The translations under genes were made by a program, and so were the position numbers. A stretch of 28,557 nucleotides of DNA. Origin: Phoronis australis. Its lineage: Eukaryota; Phoronida; Phoronidae. The DNA is taken from assembly GCA_002633005.1 (NCBI GenBank), contig NMRA01001125.1, positions 23,663 to 52,219 on the forward strand, written 5' to 3'. The notes under the pieces were generated by a model. The model searched no databases. It worked only from the letters and a program-made list of their open reading frames with translations, and was not told where the DNA came from. Positions 9,185 through 19,465 of the stretch are shown one piece after another (the stretch's first letter is position 1; the number at the start of each line of letters is the position of its first letter).

Positions 9185-9501
9185 CTGGAAAATTCACAGA
9201 ACAACAGCGTCGGTGAAGTACCCAATAACTTTGGACGTGTTCTTCTTTGGTTTGTCATGGGACAGATGGATATTTGCACACGATTCACCGAAGGATGCAT
9301 GCATGCTTAATTTATGTGCATGGTTTCCTTCCAAATTAAACTTAGGTAATACAGATCTAAAGGCTCACTTGATTATATCAGGTGTTCAAAAACATGCGAA
9401 GATAAACGACGTTTCTTTAACATATGAACATCAAGGAATCTTCATTTTGACTTATGAATGCACAAAGTCGCAAATTTACACGTTTTTTATATAGTAATTA
9501 C

Positions 9502-9784
9502 CTCGCAAGACTCGGTGTGTTCACGGAGATTGTGAACCAAGATGTCTGTGTTACACCAAACACATCGCGATGTCTCCCTAGATTCGACAGTAGTATCAAC
9601 AGATGTATCAAGATTTGACTGAATTGGTCTGATGTATATTTTAGCCAACGACGAACTGGTCATTATTTTAAGCTGGTCGCAGTCGCAAAACCCAGTATTG
9701 CATACAACCAAACGCGACCTCCTGGACTTGTCTACTGTCAGGAATTCAATGCCATTCCTGCACTGTATAAGCTTTGGATATGCC
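9502..9784 (-). CDS. Exon 5: second half of N-terminal module and UBZ-like zinc finger (residues 188-282)
   Basis: A 283-bp exon with a strong pyrimidine-rich acceptor (CTGTCTTTTCAG) and a GAG/GTAATT donor; it enters with one base and leaves in phase 0. The first part (AYPKLIQCRNGIEFLTVDKS ... LAKIYIRPIQSNLD) completes the N-terminal module; the YIRP(I/L)Q motif is, from memory, recurrent in this family. The last 20 or so residues hold C262-x2-C265-x11-H277-x3-C281. That spacing is of the Rad18/UBZ4 ubiquitin-binding type, so it may bind ubiquitin or a ubiquitylated partner. It is followed directly by the 22-residue repeat exons. Zinc binding is inferred from spacing only. Confidence 0.82.
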
Positions 9785-10345
9785 CTGAAAAGACAGTTAA
9801 AAGCAGGCAATATGATCATCAATCATGTTTTAGATGTATTTTGTTTTGTATATGCAGTTTTTCAAACATAGCTCTACAATAAAGTAATTTGCTAACGCCT
9901 CACAAAGCTACAGGTGTTACAAAGCAAATTTGTGGGAGAAATCTGACATCAAAAATACCTAATGAATACCATTTGGTTCCTGGTATCCTGTAAAAATAGT
10001 AAATACTTGCTCACCGAATTTAAAAATCTTTCAGTTGAGGGGATTACAAAAGAATAGGGTTTGTAAACAAATTGAATGGATTACACATTCTCAAGCCGGC
10101 TGACCTGGACACAACAAAGACAACCAAATCGGCCTCGCCACCCGATTGATTAGGACAATCCAGAATGCATTCCAGCCCTGAACATTCTGCAACATGGTTA
10201 GTACAATTTTTCCACAAGTATTTGGCAAGTTTGCAGCTAACTGATCTTTTGCACTAACTCCTGCAAACACTGCCTTTTGGTACGGGGATGAGGTATTATA
10301 CTGTATAGTGAGAAATGTTTAGTGTCAATGATAAAATGTTTATAC
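9785..10345 (-). other. Intron between exons 4 and 5
   Basis: A 561-base intron in the downstream arrangement, bordered by GT at 10344-10345 and AG at 9785-9786 in transcript sense. Only its 5' end (about 10328-10345) is shared with the second exon-4 copy. No other feature seen. Confidence 0.6.
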
Positions 10346-11118
10346 CTGTGAAGTGCTTTCTTCACTTCTTCTTTTGACCCAGCAGAGGGAAATGAAACTT
10401 TCCGTTCCCCTAGCCCACTCCTCTGCAGGTCCTGCTTCTCCTGAAAGCTTGATGGTGGGGAGTCGGCATTTCTATCGCCAAAGACAAATATTGTCTTTAC
10501 GAAAGTACGACTTCTACCTTGAGCGCCTACAAACATTTGTCGTTATTGATATAAATAACTTCAAATGACTAACACTTAAACATATTTATCAACCTATAGA
10601 CATAGTCACATTCATTCCGTGATTTTAATCAAAAATGTTATATCACAGCAAAATTATTTGTGTTATTAGATAGAGTTTTACTCTCCATATCGCAACAAAG
10701 CTTGGCAAGTTCAAAGCTTATTACGAAGTCAGGCTAAGGCTAGTACCGATAAATGTACGTCTGCTTAAGGTATTCACTTACGGGCCTTTCGCAGAGTTAG
10801 TGCGGTAGACTAGCATTCTTTCTCGATCACAAGAGTTTTATGGGGTCTGGATTTGGTACGGTACTCAAGTTAGTACACTCGAAAAGACCGGACACTAAAG
10901 CTAGGGTACCCAAGTTGGTCCGATTACGTAAGCGCAATGAGAAAAGTTTGGTCCGGACTATTTCGTACTAACTTATCTCTCACTTCACGCGAGAGCGGAT
11001 TTCTTCCCGCCAGGATACTTACATTGCTTGTCTAAAACCCGGAGATTTGTCACCGGATTTGGGAGCGACGTACACTATTGAGTGATGCCTTTGGTATAGC
11101 GTGGGCGGCGCAGCAGTG
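10328..11118. repeat. Exon-4 duplication, copy next to exon 5
   Basis: About 790 bases containing exon 4 and its upstream intron, nearly identical to 14768-15567 apart from a few substitutions and short indels. It ends exactly at the single N at 11119. Confidence 0.85.
10346..10526 (-). CDS. Exon 4, downstream copy: first half of N-terminal module (residues 128-188)
   Basis: This copy is identical over the exon to 14784-14964, with the same acceptor and donor. It sits next to exon 5 (9502-9784), with which it joins exactly: AG plus G makes the Arg codon in KKALHR-AYPKLIQCRNG. The predicted fold is alpha/beta: a hydrophobic strand (TIFVFG), a loop, SGLGERKVSFP, and an amphipathic helix (EEVKKALHR) continuing into exon 5. 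The flanking introns resemble the other copy for about 800 bases, from about 10328 up to the single N at 11119, with small indels. A collapsed gene model keeps one copy. Confidence 0.75.
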
Positions 11119-11324
11119 ANGATGACTGGCGGTGCACCTGAAGCGGTTCAACAAGAATACTTTTCAGGAACGGTAGGCTCCCTCCTTATATAAGTAGATG
11201 GCTGCTTCTTGATCCAGCAATCCCCTATGGTCACAGGAGGCGGATTGGAGGGAACTGATGCATATGTAAATTATGTTTATCTCTTACTTTTCTCGTAAAC
11301 TAGAAGCAACAGCAGTGAAGTAGA

Positions 11325-11824
11325 CAGGGCTTGGAATTTTCCGCGGAAACGCGGATTTCCGCTTTTTTCAAACATGCTTTCCGCTTTTTTATAATATTTC
11401 CGCGTAAAAAATCGGATTTGATATAAAATTTCCGCGGCAAATTCCTTTCTTACCACGGCGGTGCAGACGACGTTCACCTCGAAAAGCGGAAGTTGCTCTT
11501 TATGTTTCGGAGGAACGTAAATTATCAACATTGCCGGGACATCTGGGACAGCGTGGTGGGATTTTCAATGGCGTCTCGTGTTATTGTTAAGCGCGGCGAC
11601 AAATACTACCGCTCTGCAGTCAAAAATGTGTGGGTTGGGAGTGGACGGGCGAGCTAAAAGGACGCAGACGCATGCTACTGATGGTGATAACGTTTTTTTT
11701 TTTATTAGTCCTCCCGATTTTTGTCGGGGAAAGGTTCGCATTCACCATTTCAAGGCTGGTTATCGCGCATGATTTAGGCCGTAAAAGTTTCCGCGTTTTT
11801 TGTCACTGGTCATTCCAAGCCCTG
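11325..11824. mobile_element. hAT-like non-autonomous element with 13-bp inverted ends
   Basis: The ends are CAGGGCTTGGAAT and its exact reverse complement, 500 bp apart. Ends starting CAGGG are typical of hAT elements. Inside is a cluster of TTCCGCG motifs on the left side and a short open segment at 11568-11657 starting MASRVIVKRGDKYYRSAVKN that ends at a stop. No intact transposase is present. No exact 8-bp target duplication is seen: the flanks share only GTAGA, at different offsets from the two ends. Confidence 0.65.
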
Positions 11825-12462
11825 TGTAGAATAGTGGAGAATAACTCGACTTAGTAGCAGCGTTGTGTTGTGTTGTGGACAATCTCGGTCCGTCAGAGAG
11901 ATGGTTGTATTCAGTAACTAAGTGTGGAACACTCAATTACACTAGTAATAGCCACTGGCAGTAGCGAAGATGAGGACTGTATTAGGCAAGTGAACGGATT
12001 TATATACAAGTTACAAATATGTGGGTTGCATGCACTAAACTTTATGATTCAATATTCTACAGGAAAATAACAGGAAGCAACTATAAAAACTTTCACAACA
12101 ATCATCTGAACTACTCTGTTGTGTTTGCCATATATGGTAATGGTCAGCCGTCTTTAGGCAATGTTTCTGTGAATGACCATTACGCAATCTTGTTTACTAC
12201 AGAGATCACCAAAACATGTGTGGATGCACCGGGTGGGTTGGTCGCTGACTCAGCTAACAGCCTAAACAAGTTTCTATAAACACAAACAATTGGCTAGCAA
12301 AGAAATAATATCAATGAGTAATAACACTATCAAAGTAACGTGCAAAGAATTATATATATATTATGAATGTCACGGATTTCATGACAAGCAGGTTCATTTA
12401 CTTTTTTGAGTTTCAATGGATTCTTTGCAATTGTTATTTAAATAATACATGCATATTTGTAG
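11825..12462. other. Region upstream of the orphan exon, no clear gene
   Basis: AT-rich sequence with a TA tract near 12350. A short open stretch at about 11925-12055 containing ATGSSEDEDCIRQ in the plus direction looks protein-like but cannot be joined in frame to the exon at 12463. Confidence 0.4.
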
Positions 12463-12660
12463 GTAACACCCTTTGGCTTTGACCCAGATGGCTCATTTCC
12501 TGCAGATGATGATGAAGGTGTGTTTGTACCAGAGGTAGATGTCACAGCTCACCCCATTCTGGAAGACTTGACCTTGCGCAATGAAGACCAAGACAGATGG
12601 GGCATCCAGTCCTATAAACACATTATGCAAAGTATTTCTGAAAGAACCGGCTCTGAATGA
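12463..12660 (+). CDS. Orphan terminal exon of an unknown plus-strand gene (66 codons)
   Basis: A phase-0 open segment immediately after an acceptor-like ATATTTGTAG, ending at TGA. It encodes VTPFGFDPDGSFPADDDEGV, FVPEVDVTAHPILEDLTLRN and ends HIMQSISERTGSE. It is acidic with a balanced amino-acid mix unlike the surrounding noise, and no Met precedes it. A polyA signal (AATAAA) follows at 12826-12831, so it reads as a last exon with a ~165-base 3' UTR. I do not recognise the family. It lies between the two exon-4 copies of the HECT gene, on the opposite strand. No upstream partner exon was found in the window. Confidence 0.5.
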   Translation, partial: VTPFGFDPDGSFPADDDEGVFVPEVDVTAHPILEDLTLRNEDQDRWGIQSYKHIMQSISERTGSE

Positions 12661-12825
12661 AGTCCTCTGATTAAAGAGTGTAAACTATTAAAAGAGCAAC
12701 TTAAATCTACACCACTCAACAAAGACGTTGCATATTTTTATGAGTTTATATATTTCGTTGGCTGTAAGTCAGAATTGGCTGCTTTTTGTCCAAGTACATT
12801 TCAATCTGTATTAAAAGTTACCCAA

Positions 12826-12831
12826 AATAAA
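12826..12831 (+). promoter_or_regulatory. PolyA signal of the orphan plus-strand exon
   Basis: AATAAA 166 bases after the TGA at 12658-12660, followed by a T-rich/GT-containing stretch (GTCTTTGTTTAG) as expected for a cleavage region. Confidence 0.5.
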
Positions 12832-12931
12832 GTCTTTGTTTAGATGGACGGATTCAGTATTTACTTTTTTCCAATGCTTGACAATCGTATTAATTAACAA
12901 TGCAAGCGGGTATGTTGCCGTGTGGCGCGTC

Positions 12932-13078
12932 CATGGGCGGATCCAGGATTTTGAGTTGGGGGGGGCAGGGCAGAGTATTAGCCCGGATTTGGCCTGTCAG
13001 ACACTGGCACTCACTCCCGAACTGCCCAATGGAATCTTAATTTTAGGGGGGCCATGGCCCCCTCTAAATCCGCCACTG
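12932..13078. mobile_element. MITE with GGCGGATCCAGG-type ends
   Basis: The left end, CATGGGCGGATCCAGGATTT, is an imperfect reverse complement of the right end, TAAATCCGCCACTG. G-runs and C-runs sit just inside the ends, as in the related elements at 16001 and 23252. About 147 bp, no coding capacity. Target duplication not clear. Confidence 0.65.
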
Positions 13079-14767
13079 CCGTCAAAACATACGAGGCACG
13101 AACTGATCGCTAGTGTTTCATTTTGCCGGTATTTTACAAACTAGTGGACGTATAGGTGTGAAATTTTCAAGGTGTTTTTGAAAAAAATGCGTTTCCATTA
13201 AAATCATAAAATATTGGAATATTTTGACTTATTAGTCTGAACCACGACTATGCTTTTTGAACACCCGTTCATGTATCGGTGGCGTTAAAAATGGCGAACA
13301 TTACATTGTACGCAGTCGTTAGAATGGTGTTTCTCAAAAACCACCCGACGCATTAAGCATTGAAAACTTCACAAAAAATTGCAAACGAAATCAATATATT
13401 TTGAAAATGGTTAGAGGATGTTATAAGGATCCAAGAAGTACCTACCCCATAACTAATACACGATCTGTACTAGAAAAAAATTAAATGAACGCGCCACTCA
13501 CGATTCGCACCCGAACAACCACCGCCATTTTGAACTTTCCGCGAACCTGGAAGTACAATTCATTCAGGAACCAAAGCTAAGAAAACGCTGTCAGTGTGAA
13601 TGGACGAGTGCCTGTTACCAGCCTGAAAACGGGGATAAAATAATGGACAGCGCGCCTTAATTTTAATAAAATCAAAATACGGACAATTTTATCGAATTTG
13701 CTGAAGAAATGTGGGGAATAAATTTTGACAAATTATTTTTGCCGGACTCGGGACCGCAGCCTATTGGACCGGGTGCGGATCGAGATAAGACACTGGCCAA
13801 CGGTAAAGGCATGCGGTTGCAAGCTGTTTTGTTGAAGTAAAATGTTCAAATCACAAATGCCGTATATATTCAGTTTCAGACATAAAATTACGGGCTGGTT
13901 AATCCTGTGTCACACTGCCGCGGCAGCCCTTAGCTAGCCTCAGTGCCAGCTACCAGTATGAAGTGACTACCGTCAAAATACAGCTAGCTTGTTAGTAGGC
14001 CCATACAGCTTTGGGCCTAGGCTACCCTACTTGGTCGCTGGCCACAGCGCTCGCTCAAACGAGGTTTATTTAGAAGTTGGGTACTTCTGGCGAACTATGC
14101 AAAGTTGTTGGCGTTCAACAGACATTTTCCCAGACTTCGTATGAGCGCACCAAGCTTAAAAAATGGGGGGGGCTGGAATTTTTGGGAATGTCTATCTTTG
14201 ACTATAAGATTCACGGGTTATGTTCAGAGTTATGAATTTCAGACGCTAAATTTTGGTACTTCCTGTTTTCTAGTGGAATATCGTCCCGTTTTCTACTTTT
14301 TTCGGAGTTCGTGCTTCTCTGACAGAGGCAGACCTTTTTCCATTTATCCAAATAGGGGGCTCGTTCGAGCACATAAGTATGACAAGTCCAATACAAAATG
14401 TTATCATTTTTTATTCATTAAGCCAAAATGATTCAACCTTTTAACATAATAAGTAACTTAAAATGCACGATACTTTACAACATTTAGCATTACAAACACT
14501 ATTCAACAGCAAAAGTTTCCACGATATGAAAGTGGACATACATGTAACTATTACCATGGTGACCGAATAGTGTTTCCTTACAAAAGAATTTGACAAGCAT
14601 GATTAAAAAACATGAAGTTGCAAGGAACAAGAATTGGAGGCTTGAAGCTTCACAATCCAACATAGCTTATTTCTCAAATTAAGATTATTCATATTGTTGA
14701 CTTGATAACCTGAATTAAGAAGCAATAAGTTACAAAACATGACTTGAAAGCAATTGAGACTTAAAAT
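13079..14767. other. 1.7-kb stretch without recognised features
   Basis: Mixed-composition intergenic or intronic sequence. The open frames on both strands around 14105-14431 overlap each other and show no motif, splice context or codon pattern that supports coding. Confidence 0.5.
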
Positions 14768-15567
14768 GATAAAATGTTTATACCTGTGAAGTGCTTTCTT
14801 CACTTCTTCTTTTGACCCAGCAGAGGGAAATGAAACTTTCCGTTCCCCTAGCCCACTCCTCTGCAGGTCCTGCTTCTCCTGAAAGCTTGATGGTGGGGAG
14901 TCGGCATTTCTATCGCCAAAGACAAATATTGTCTTTACGAAAGTACGACTTCTACCTTGAGCGCCTACAAACATTTGTCGTTATTGATATAAATAACTTC
15001 AAATGACTAACAATTAAACATATTTATCAACCTATAGACACAGTCACATTCATTCCTTGATTTTAATCAAAAATGTTATATCACAGCAAAATTATTTATG
15101 TTATTAGATAGAGTTTTACTCTCCATATCGCAACAAAGCTTGGCAAGTTCAAAGCTTATTAATACGAAGTCAGGCTAAGGCTAGCACTGATAAATGTGCG
15201 TCTGCTTAAGGTATTCACTTACGGGCCTTTCGCAGAGTTAGTGCGGTAGACTATCATTCTTTCTCGATCACAAGAATTTTATGGGGTTTAGAACGGTCTA
15301 GATTTGGTACGGTACTCAAGTTAGTACACTCGAAAAGACCGGACACTAAAGCCAGGGTACCCAAGTTGGTCCGATTACGTAAGCGCAATGCGAAAATTTG
15401 GTCCGGACTATTTCGTACTAACTTATCTCTCACTTCACGCGAGAGCGGATTTCTTCCCGCCAGGATACTTACATTGCTTGTCTAAAACCCGGAGATTTGT
15501 CACGATTTGGGAGCGACGTACACTATTGAGTGATGCCTTTGGTATAGCGTGGGCGGCGCAGCAGTGA
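14768..15567. repeat. Exon-4 duplication, second copy
   Basis: About 800 bases matching 10328-11118. The similarity stops on the left at ATGATAAAATG and on the right at GCAGCAGTGA. The sequences beyond both edges differ from those around the first copy. Confidence 0.85.
14784..14964 (-). CDS. Exon 4, upstream copy: first half of N-terminal module
   Basis: A 181-bp exon with TTTGTAG acceptor and CACAG/GTATAA donor, entering with two bases and leaving with two. It encodes AQGRSRTFVKTIFVFGDRN, then a variable loop, then the conserved-looking SGLGERKVSFP and KKALHR. This TF(V)KTIFVFG...GLG.KKVSF...L pattern is, from memory, the hallmark N-terminal module of G2E3-like HECT proteins. The 181 bases are identical to the copy at 10346-10526. 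The two copies cannot be spliced together in frame (end phase 2, start phase 1), so a transcript can use only one. This copy lies closer to exon 3. It may be an allelic or assembly duplicate. Confidence 0.7.
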
Positions 15568-16000
15568 AAAAAGTGGATTGCTAAAGCCCCCCAGCCCCCT
15601 ATGATAAGCCGCCGGCGTGTATAGTGTTTTGTTTCATGACGCCGTCGGACTTTCTTGTTCCTAGGTTATTCGCGAATGCCCGCTGAGACGCAGACGATAA
15701 TATTCTGGAGAGCGTGCAGTAAGCCTAGTTGTCCTAAAAAATCAGATTTTGCAAGTTACGTTGCCGCGTCATCTTGACGGACCACGTGATTTGGATTAAT
15801 TTCTGGCCGCGAGTTAGTTACTGAACGCTTCTGTAAATATGTATTATGTGACATCAAAAACACGGACCCCCCAACTGAATGCTACTCCTTAATAAACGGA
15901 AACATATGTTCAAAGGGCGTCTCACGAAGGCGTAATGTTTGCCCGCAGTTGCAACTCTTTTTGTGCTTGCCAGATTCGGGCGCGCCGGCGGCTGCCTAAT

Positions 16001-16719
16001 CAGTGACGGATCTAGGATACCATAAGGGGGGCCCAACATCCGAAGATGTTGTCTCGGGGAAATTGGGCAAGGCGTTATTGTGTTTGCAGCAGAGGCCCGA
16101 AAGTTGCAGGGACCGGTTTTGTGACTTTCTGATCGAAAAATCTGCTATTGGACTAAAAAAAATCCCGCCNNNNNNNNNNNNNNNNNNNNNNNNNNNNNNN
16201 NNNNNNNNNNNNNNNNNNNNNNNNNNNNNNNNNNNNNNNNNNNNNNNNNNNNNNNNNNNNNNNNNNNNNNNNNNNNNNNNNNNNNNNNNNNNNNNNNNNN
16301 NNNNNNNNNNNNNNNNNNNNNNNNNNNNNNNNNNNNNNNNNNNNNNNNNNNNNNNNNNNNNNNNNNNNNNNNNNNNNNNNNNNNNNNNNNNNNNNNNNNN
16401 NNNNNNNNNNNNNNNNNNNNNNNNNNNNNNNNNNNNNNNNNNNNNNNNNNNNNNNNNNNNNNNNNNNNNNNNNNNNNNNNNNNNNNNNNNNNNNNNNNNN
16501 NNNNNNNNNNNNNNNNNNNNNNNNNNNNNNNNNNNNNNNNNNNNNNNNNNNNNNNNNNNNNNNNNNNNNNNNNNNNNNNNNNNNNNNNNNNNNNNNNNNN
16601 NNNNNNNNNNNNNNNNNNNNNNNNNNNNNNNNNNNNNNNNNNNNNNNNNNNNNNNNNNNNNNNNNNNNNNNNNNNNNNNNNNNNNNNNNNNNNNNCCCCC
16701 CCCCGTAAATCCGCCTATG
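16001..16719. mobile_element. MITE with CAGTGRCGGATCTAGG ends, interrupted by N run
   Basis: The left end, CAGTGACGGATCTAGGATAC, and the right end, GTAAATCCGCCTATG, are approximate inverted repeats; the G/C homopolymer just inside the right end (C-run next to the N block) fits the family. The left arm is clearly related to the reverse complement of 23110-23252 (shared GGATCTAGGAT(A/G)CCATAAGGG, AATTGGGCAA and CGAAAGTTGC). The interior is unknown because of the gap at 16170-16695. Confidence 0.65.
16170..16695. other. Assembly gap (526 N)
   Basis: A run of unknown bases inside a repetitive element next to a C homopolymer, which is probably why assembly or sequencing failed there. Apparent open frames through it have no meaning. 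Confidence 0.98.
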
Positions 16720-16982
16720 CTAATACTCTGCTTCCCGCCATGTCGCACACTCGACGTTGTTGCTCTTTCCGTTTCAATACCCACTTTTCACTGAACAACG
16801 TTATAGTCAAACCTGGGAGTAATATGAACATAGTCCTAGAGCCAAACGTACTTTGTTTCAAAATATTAATAAAATTAGCATTGGTTGTCTGACATTGACC
16901 AATTACGATACATTGCGCGTAGCAACATCTCGTGTTTAGTACGATTTAAAACTAGGACGGCGGAATGTTAGTCCGGTCTAGT

Positions 16983-17184
16983 GAGAAAGGTAACAATCAA
17001 TTTGGAACGGTAGGTTTTCTCGGTGATCTCAAATATGAAACAAGATTAAGCCAGTTAGGCATGTGCCCAAAAGACGCGCGCGCGAGAAAGGTAACAATCA
17101 ATTTGGAACGGTAGGTTTTCTCTGTGATCTCAAATATGAAACAAGGTTAAGCCCGTTAGGCATGTGCCCAAAAGACGCACGCGC
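16983..17184. repeat. 101-bp tandem duplication (two copies)
   Basis: The unit beginning GAGAAAGGTAACAATC at 16983 recurs at 17084 with only a few differences (for example CAAGATTAAGCCAG versus CAAGGTTAAGCCCG). Each copy ends with a CG-rich ACGC(G/A)CGCGC tail. It lies in the intron between exons 3 and 4. Confidence 0.9.
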
Positions 17185-17847
17185 AACCGAAGGTGTCCCA
17201 CACTACTGATTAGGGCTGTTTTCCGGCGATGCTGAGGGCGCTGAAGGCAAAAGAGACCCTTGTGTCATCTAGGTTTCTTCCAAACCAAGTTTTAGAAGAC
17301 AGTTGGGAATAAACCTGCCCGAAAATCCTCAACGCCCGAATTCTTCAGCTTGTGACCGATGATGTCTAACGTAATTTATTATCATCGTTCATTCCTTGGT
17401 AATGCGGCCCGCGAGTGATATTGCGCAATACTTCGGGAACGACGTACATGAAGTACCGGCTGTCAATTTTCAGCCACGTTGCCCGGGAAGCGAAGTAGAG
17501 ATCCGCGTAGTTGTGTCACAGTTACTTTTGACGGCTACTGTACGTGTTATCACAAATATAACGACCCAGCATGAAACACTTTTTCTTACAGTTTATCAAA
17601 TTGTTTAATATTTTCTGGGTTTCTTAATTTTCCGACTCCCTGACTGACTAGGAGATACTATGTTTTCTTAGAACGGCAACAACTTGCAAAACAACATGGC
17701 AGACATTTTGTATAGTTTGGGACAGAGTGTAATAATGAATTAAACATAGATAGTTTTTCATACAGACAGGTGAGGTAACTGCGGGGATGTTGTACACTGC
17801 TTAACATTTTCATCCCTTTATGGCAAATATAAGAGAAGGTAACTTAC
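17185..17847 (-). other. Intron sequence 3' of exon 3, nothing recognised
   Basis: The open plus-strand frame at 17396-17608 has no family resemblance or splice support and is treated as chance. Confidence 0.5.
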
Positions 17848-17923
17848 CTCTAGGTACACCCTGACTGGGTCTTGCGTATGGCTGAAACCTCGGAAACTGG
17901 CGGTCAACAGCTGTGCTCGATGA
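17848..17923 (-). CDS. Exon 3 of G2E3-like HECT ligase (residues 103-127 plus one base)
   Basis: A 76-bp exon with a GTGTAG acceptor and a near-perfect donor (GAG/GTAAGT). It encodes 25 residues beginning SSSTAVDRQFPRFQPYARPS, rich in Pro, Arg and aromatic residues, and leaves one base (G). That base joins the GC at the start of exon 4 to make a Gly codon, giving the junction VPR-G-AQGRSRTF. The exact phase match to both exon-4 copies supports it. It looks like a low-complexity basic linker immediately before the first globular module. Confidence 0.7.
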
Positions 17924-18906
17924 CTACACATAATAAATAAATTTATTGAGGACAATATTAGTCAGTATATTTTGATAAAATTTGAAGATTGATGTGATGA
18001 GGTAAAACTTTGCCCATTAAAAAATTGCATAAACACCTCAGAAATTTTGTCGGCAAACGTAACAGCTTATAACTTCTTCAGAAATACAACAGCTGTCAAG
18101 TACGCCTGAGGTACTTGTGCAATTTTTGGATAGACAAAATGTATCTCAACACTCAAAGTTTAGTTCACCATTCACGTTTAGAAACGTTTGAAGATGATGC
18201 AATTTTGTTTCTCTACACTGCTTTTAAATCATTAACACATTAATTTAGCTTAACTCGTTAAAAACTAACATCTTAAAAACTGCAAAACGACATTTAGAAG
18301 AAATGGAAAAGACAGATGATATTACACGTGTTTTCCCTTGGTTCTGAAGATATTTGTTTTGGACCTATTTTATTAAACGGGTACAATAACCTTCACGTGT
18401 TCTTTTTTGAAAAGTACTCAATTTCAGTTTCCATGCAGTGAAATTGGGACACAGTCCCACGAAGAGTCTGGAATATATTGCTTTGCTGCTTTCTTAAAAG
18501 TTGAAATAGGAAAAAATGACTTGTTTAGACCAGTTGGTTTACTAAGATCGTGGAACTTCTCATGTGCACACCCATGAAATAATCTACTAATCTGTACTTT
18601 ATTGCATGTACCATAATTCATTGTGGCAAATTCCTCTATTGTGTAATGCATGCTTTTCAACAACTATGTTGCATGTTGCTCTGTCATTGGTTGTGTTATT
18701 TGTTTACAGTCTTGATACATGTACCTGTAAGTGTAATAAAGTTTGTAACGGAGGGGAGGTTAAAATTAAAGATCAGTGTTCTAATGCTCTAATCCCCACA
18801 CTATTTCTGTCCCACGCAAAAACTGATAACACGTGAATAAAATCAAAATTTCGTGTCGAATGTTTTGAGCTTTTCCGTTTGTTATGGCACTAGTACATTC
18901 ATATAC
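17924..18906 (-). other. Intron between exons 2 and 3
   Basis: A 983-base intron, GT at 18905-18906 and AG at 17924-17925 in transcript sense. A minus-strand open frame at 18424-18663 lacks splice borders and motifs and is not called. Confidence 0.55.
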
Positions 18907-18978
18907 CTGTTGTACTCTGGGTGTTGGTCTAAACAAACGCCGATGCTCATCCAATACTTGTTGCTGTTGATTTCCACC
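18907..18978 (-). CDS. Exon 2 of G2E3-like HECT ligase (residues 79-102)
   Basis: A 72-bp phase-0 exon bounded by a CAG acceptor and a CAG/GTATAT donor. It encodes 24 residues beginning GGNQQQQVLDEHRRLF, rich in Gln and Arg. A second frame is also open across the exon, but only the phase-0 reading joins exon 1 (which ends on a codon boundary) and exon 3 (which begins on one). Short Arg/Gln-rich segments before the globular N-terminal module are, from memory, typical of related invertebrate predictions. Function is unknown; it is probably a flexible basic linker. The assignment is moderately firm because the exon is short. Confidence 0.65.
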
Positions 18979-19465
18979 CTGTACCGGAAATTCAAAAGTT
19001 TAATCAACTGACAATATTACAATCTCGCTATATTAGTAGTAATGATGCTTATTTCAGAGTCGGTGAGGTTTAACAATGAAACATTACCACGAGTACTATG
19101 ATCCCACAAATTAAAAACCTACGAACCTAAACTACAAAAACTTAACTACAAGCTAATTATAGAGTACAGATAAAATACAGAACATAAACATAAATATAAA
19201 AGTAAGTGTAACTGAGTATGTGTTACGGGGTGTGTAGACATCTGTAGCAGTTCTCACAACAGCAGTTCACAGAGAAAAAATAATCAATTAAAGCAATATA
19301 TTTTCTCATTGCCGGTTACAACCACCAAAAATTATTCACCATTTTCTATTATTTTCGTACAACTGGAGAGTGGCACTCCGAGCCCGTAACGTATTTTGTC
19401 CCTAGTTGAAGTGCCTTTGTAGGCGGTCTCAACAGCGTGTAAAATTTCTCTCTCCGGCTGAGTGT

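Noticed and set aside
5300-9200. The repeat array as a CRISPR-like or bacterial repeat structure
   Set aside because: Units are about 310 bp with splice borders and open 66-bp exons in an animal gene, not short repeats with unique spacers.
11925-12055. Upstream partner exon (…ATGSSEDEDCIRQ) for the orphan exon at 12463
   Set aside because: Using the GC-type donor at AG/GCAAGT creates an immediate stop at the junction (AGG-TAA); no other in-phase donor is convincing.
10346-14964. Both exon-4 copies used together in one transcript
   Set aside because: The phases do not match (ends with two bases, starts needing one), so tandem inclusion shifts the frame.
16003-16794. Long open frames of about 262 codons on both strands
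   Set aside because: They run through the N block, so their length is an artefact; the real bases at each side belong to a MITE.
18424-18663. 79-codon minus-strand open frame as an extra exon of the HECT gene
   Set aside because: No acceptor or donor gives a phase compatible with exons 2 and 3, which already join each other exactly.
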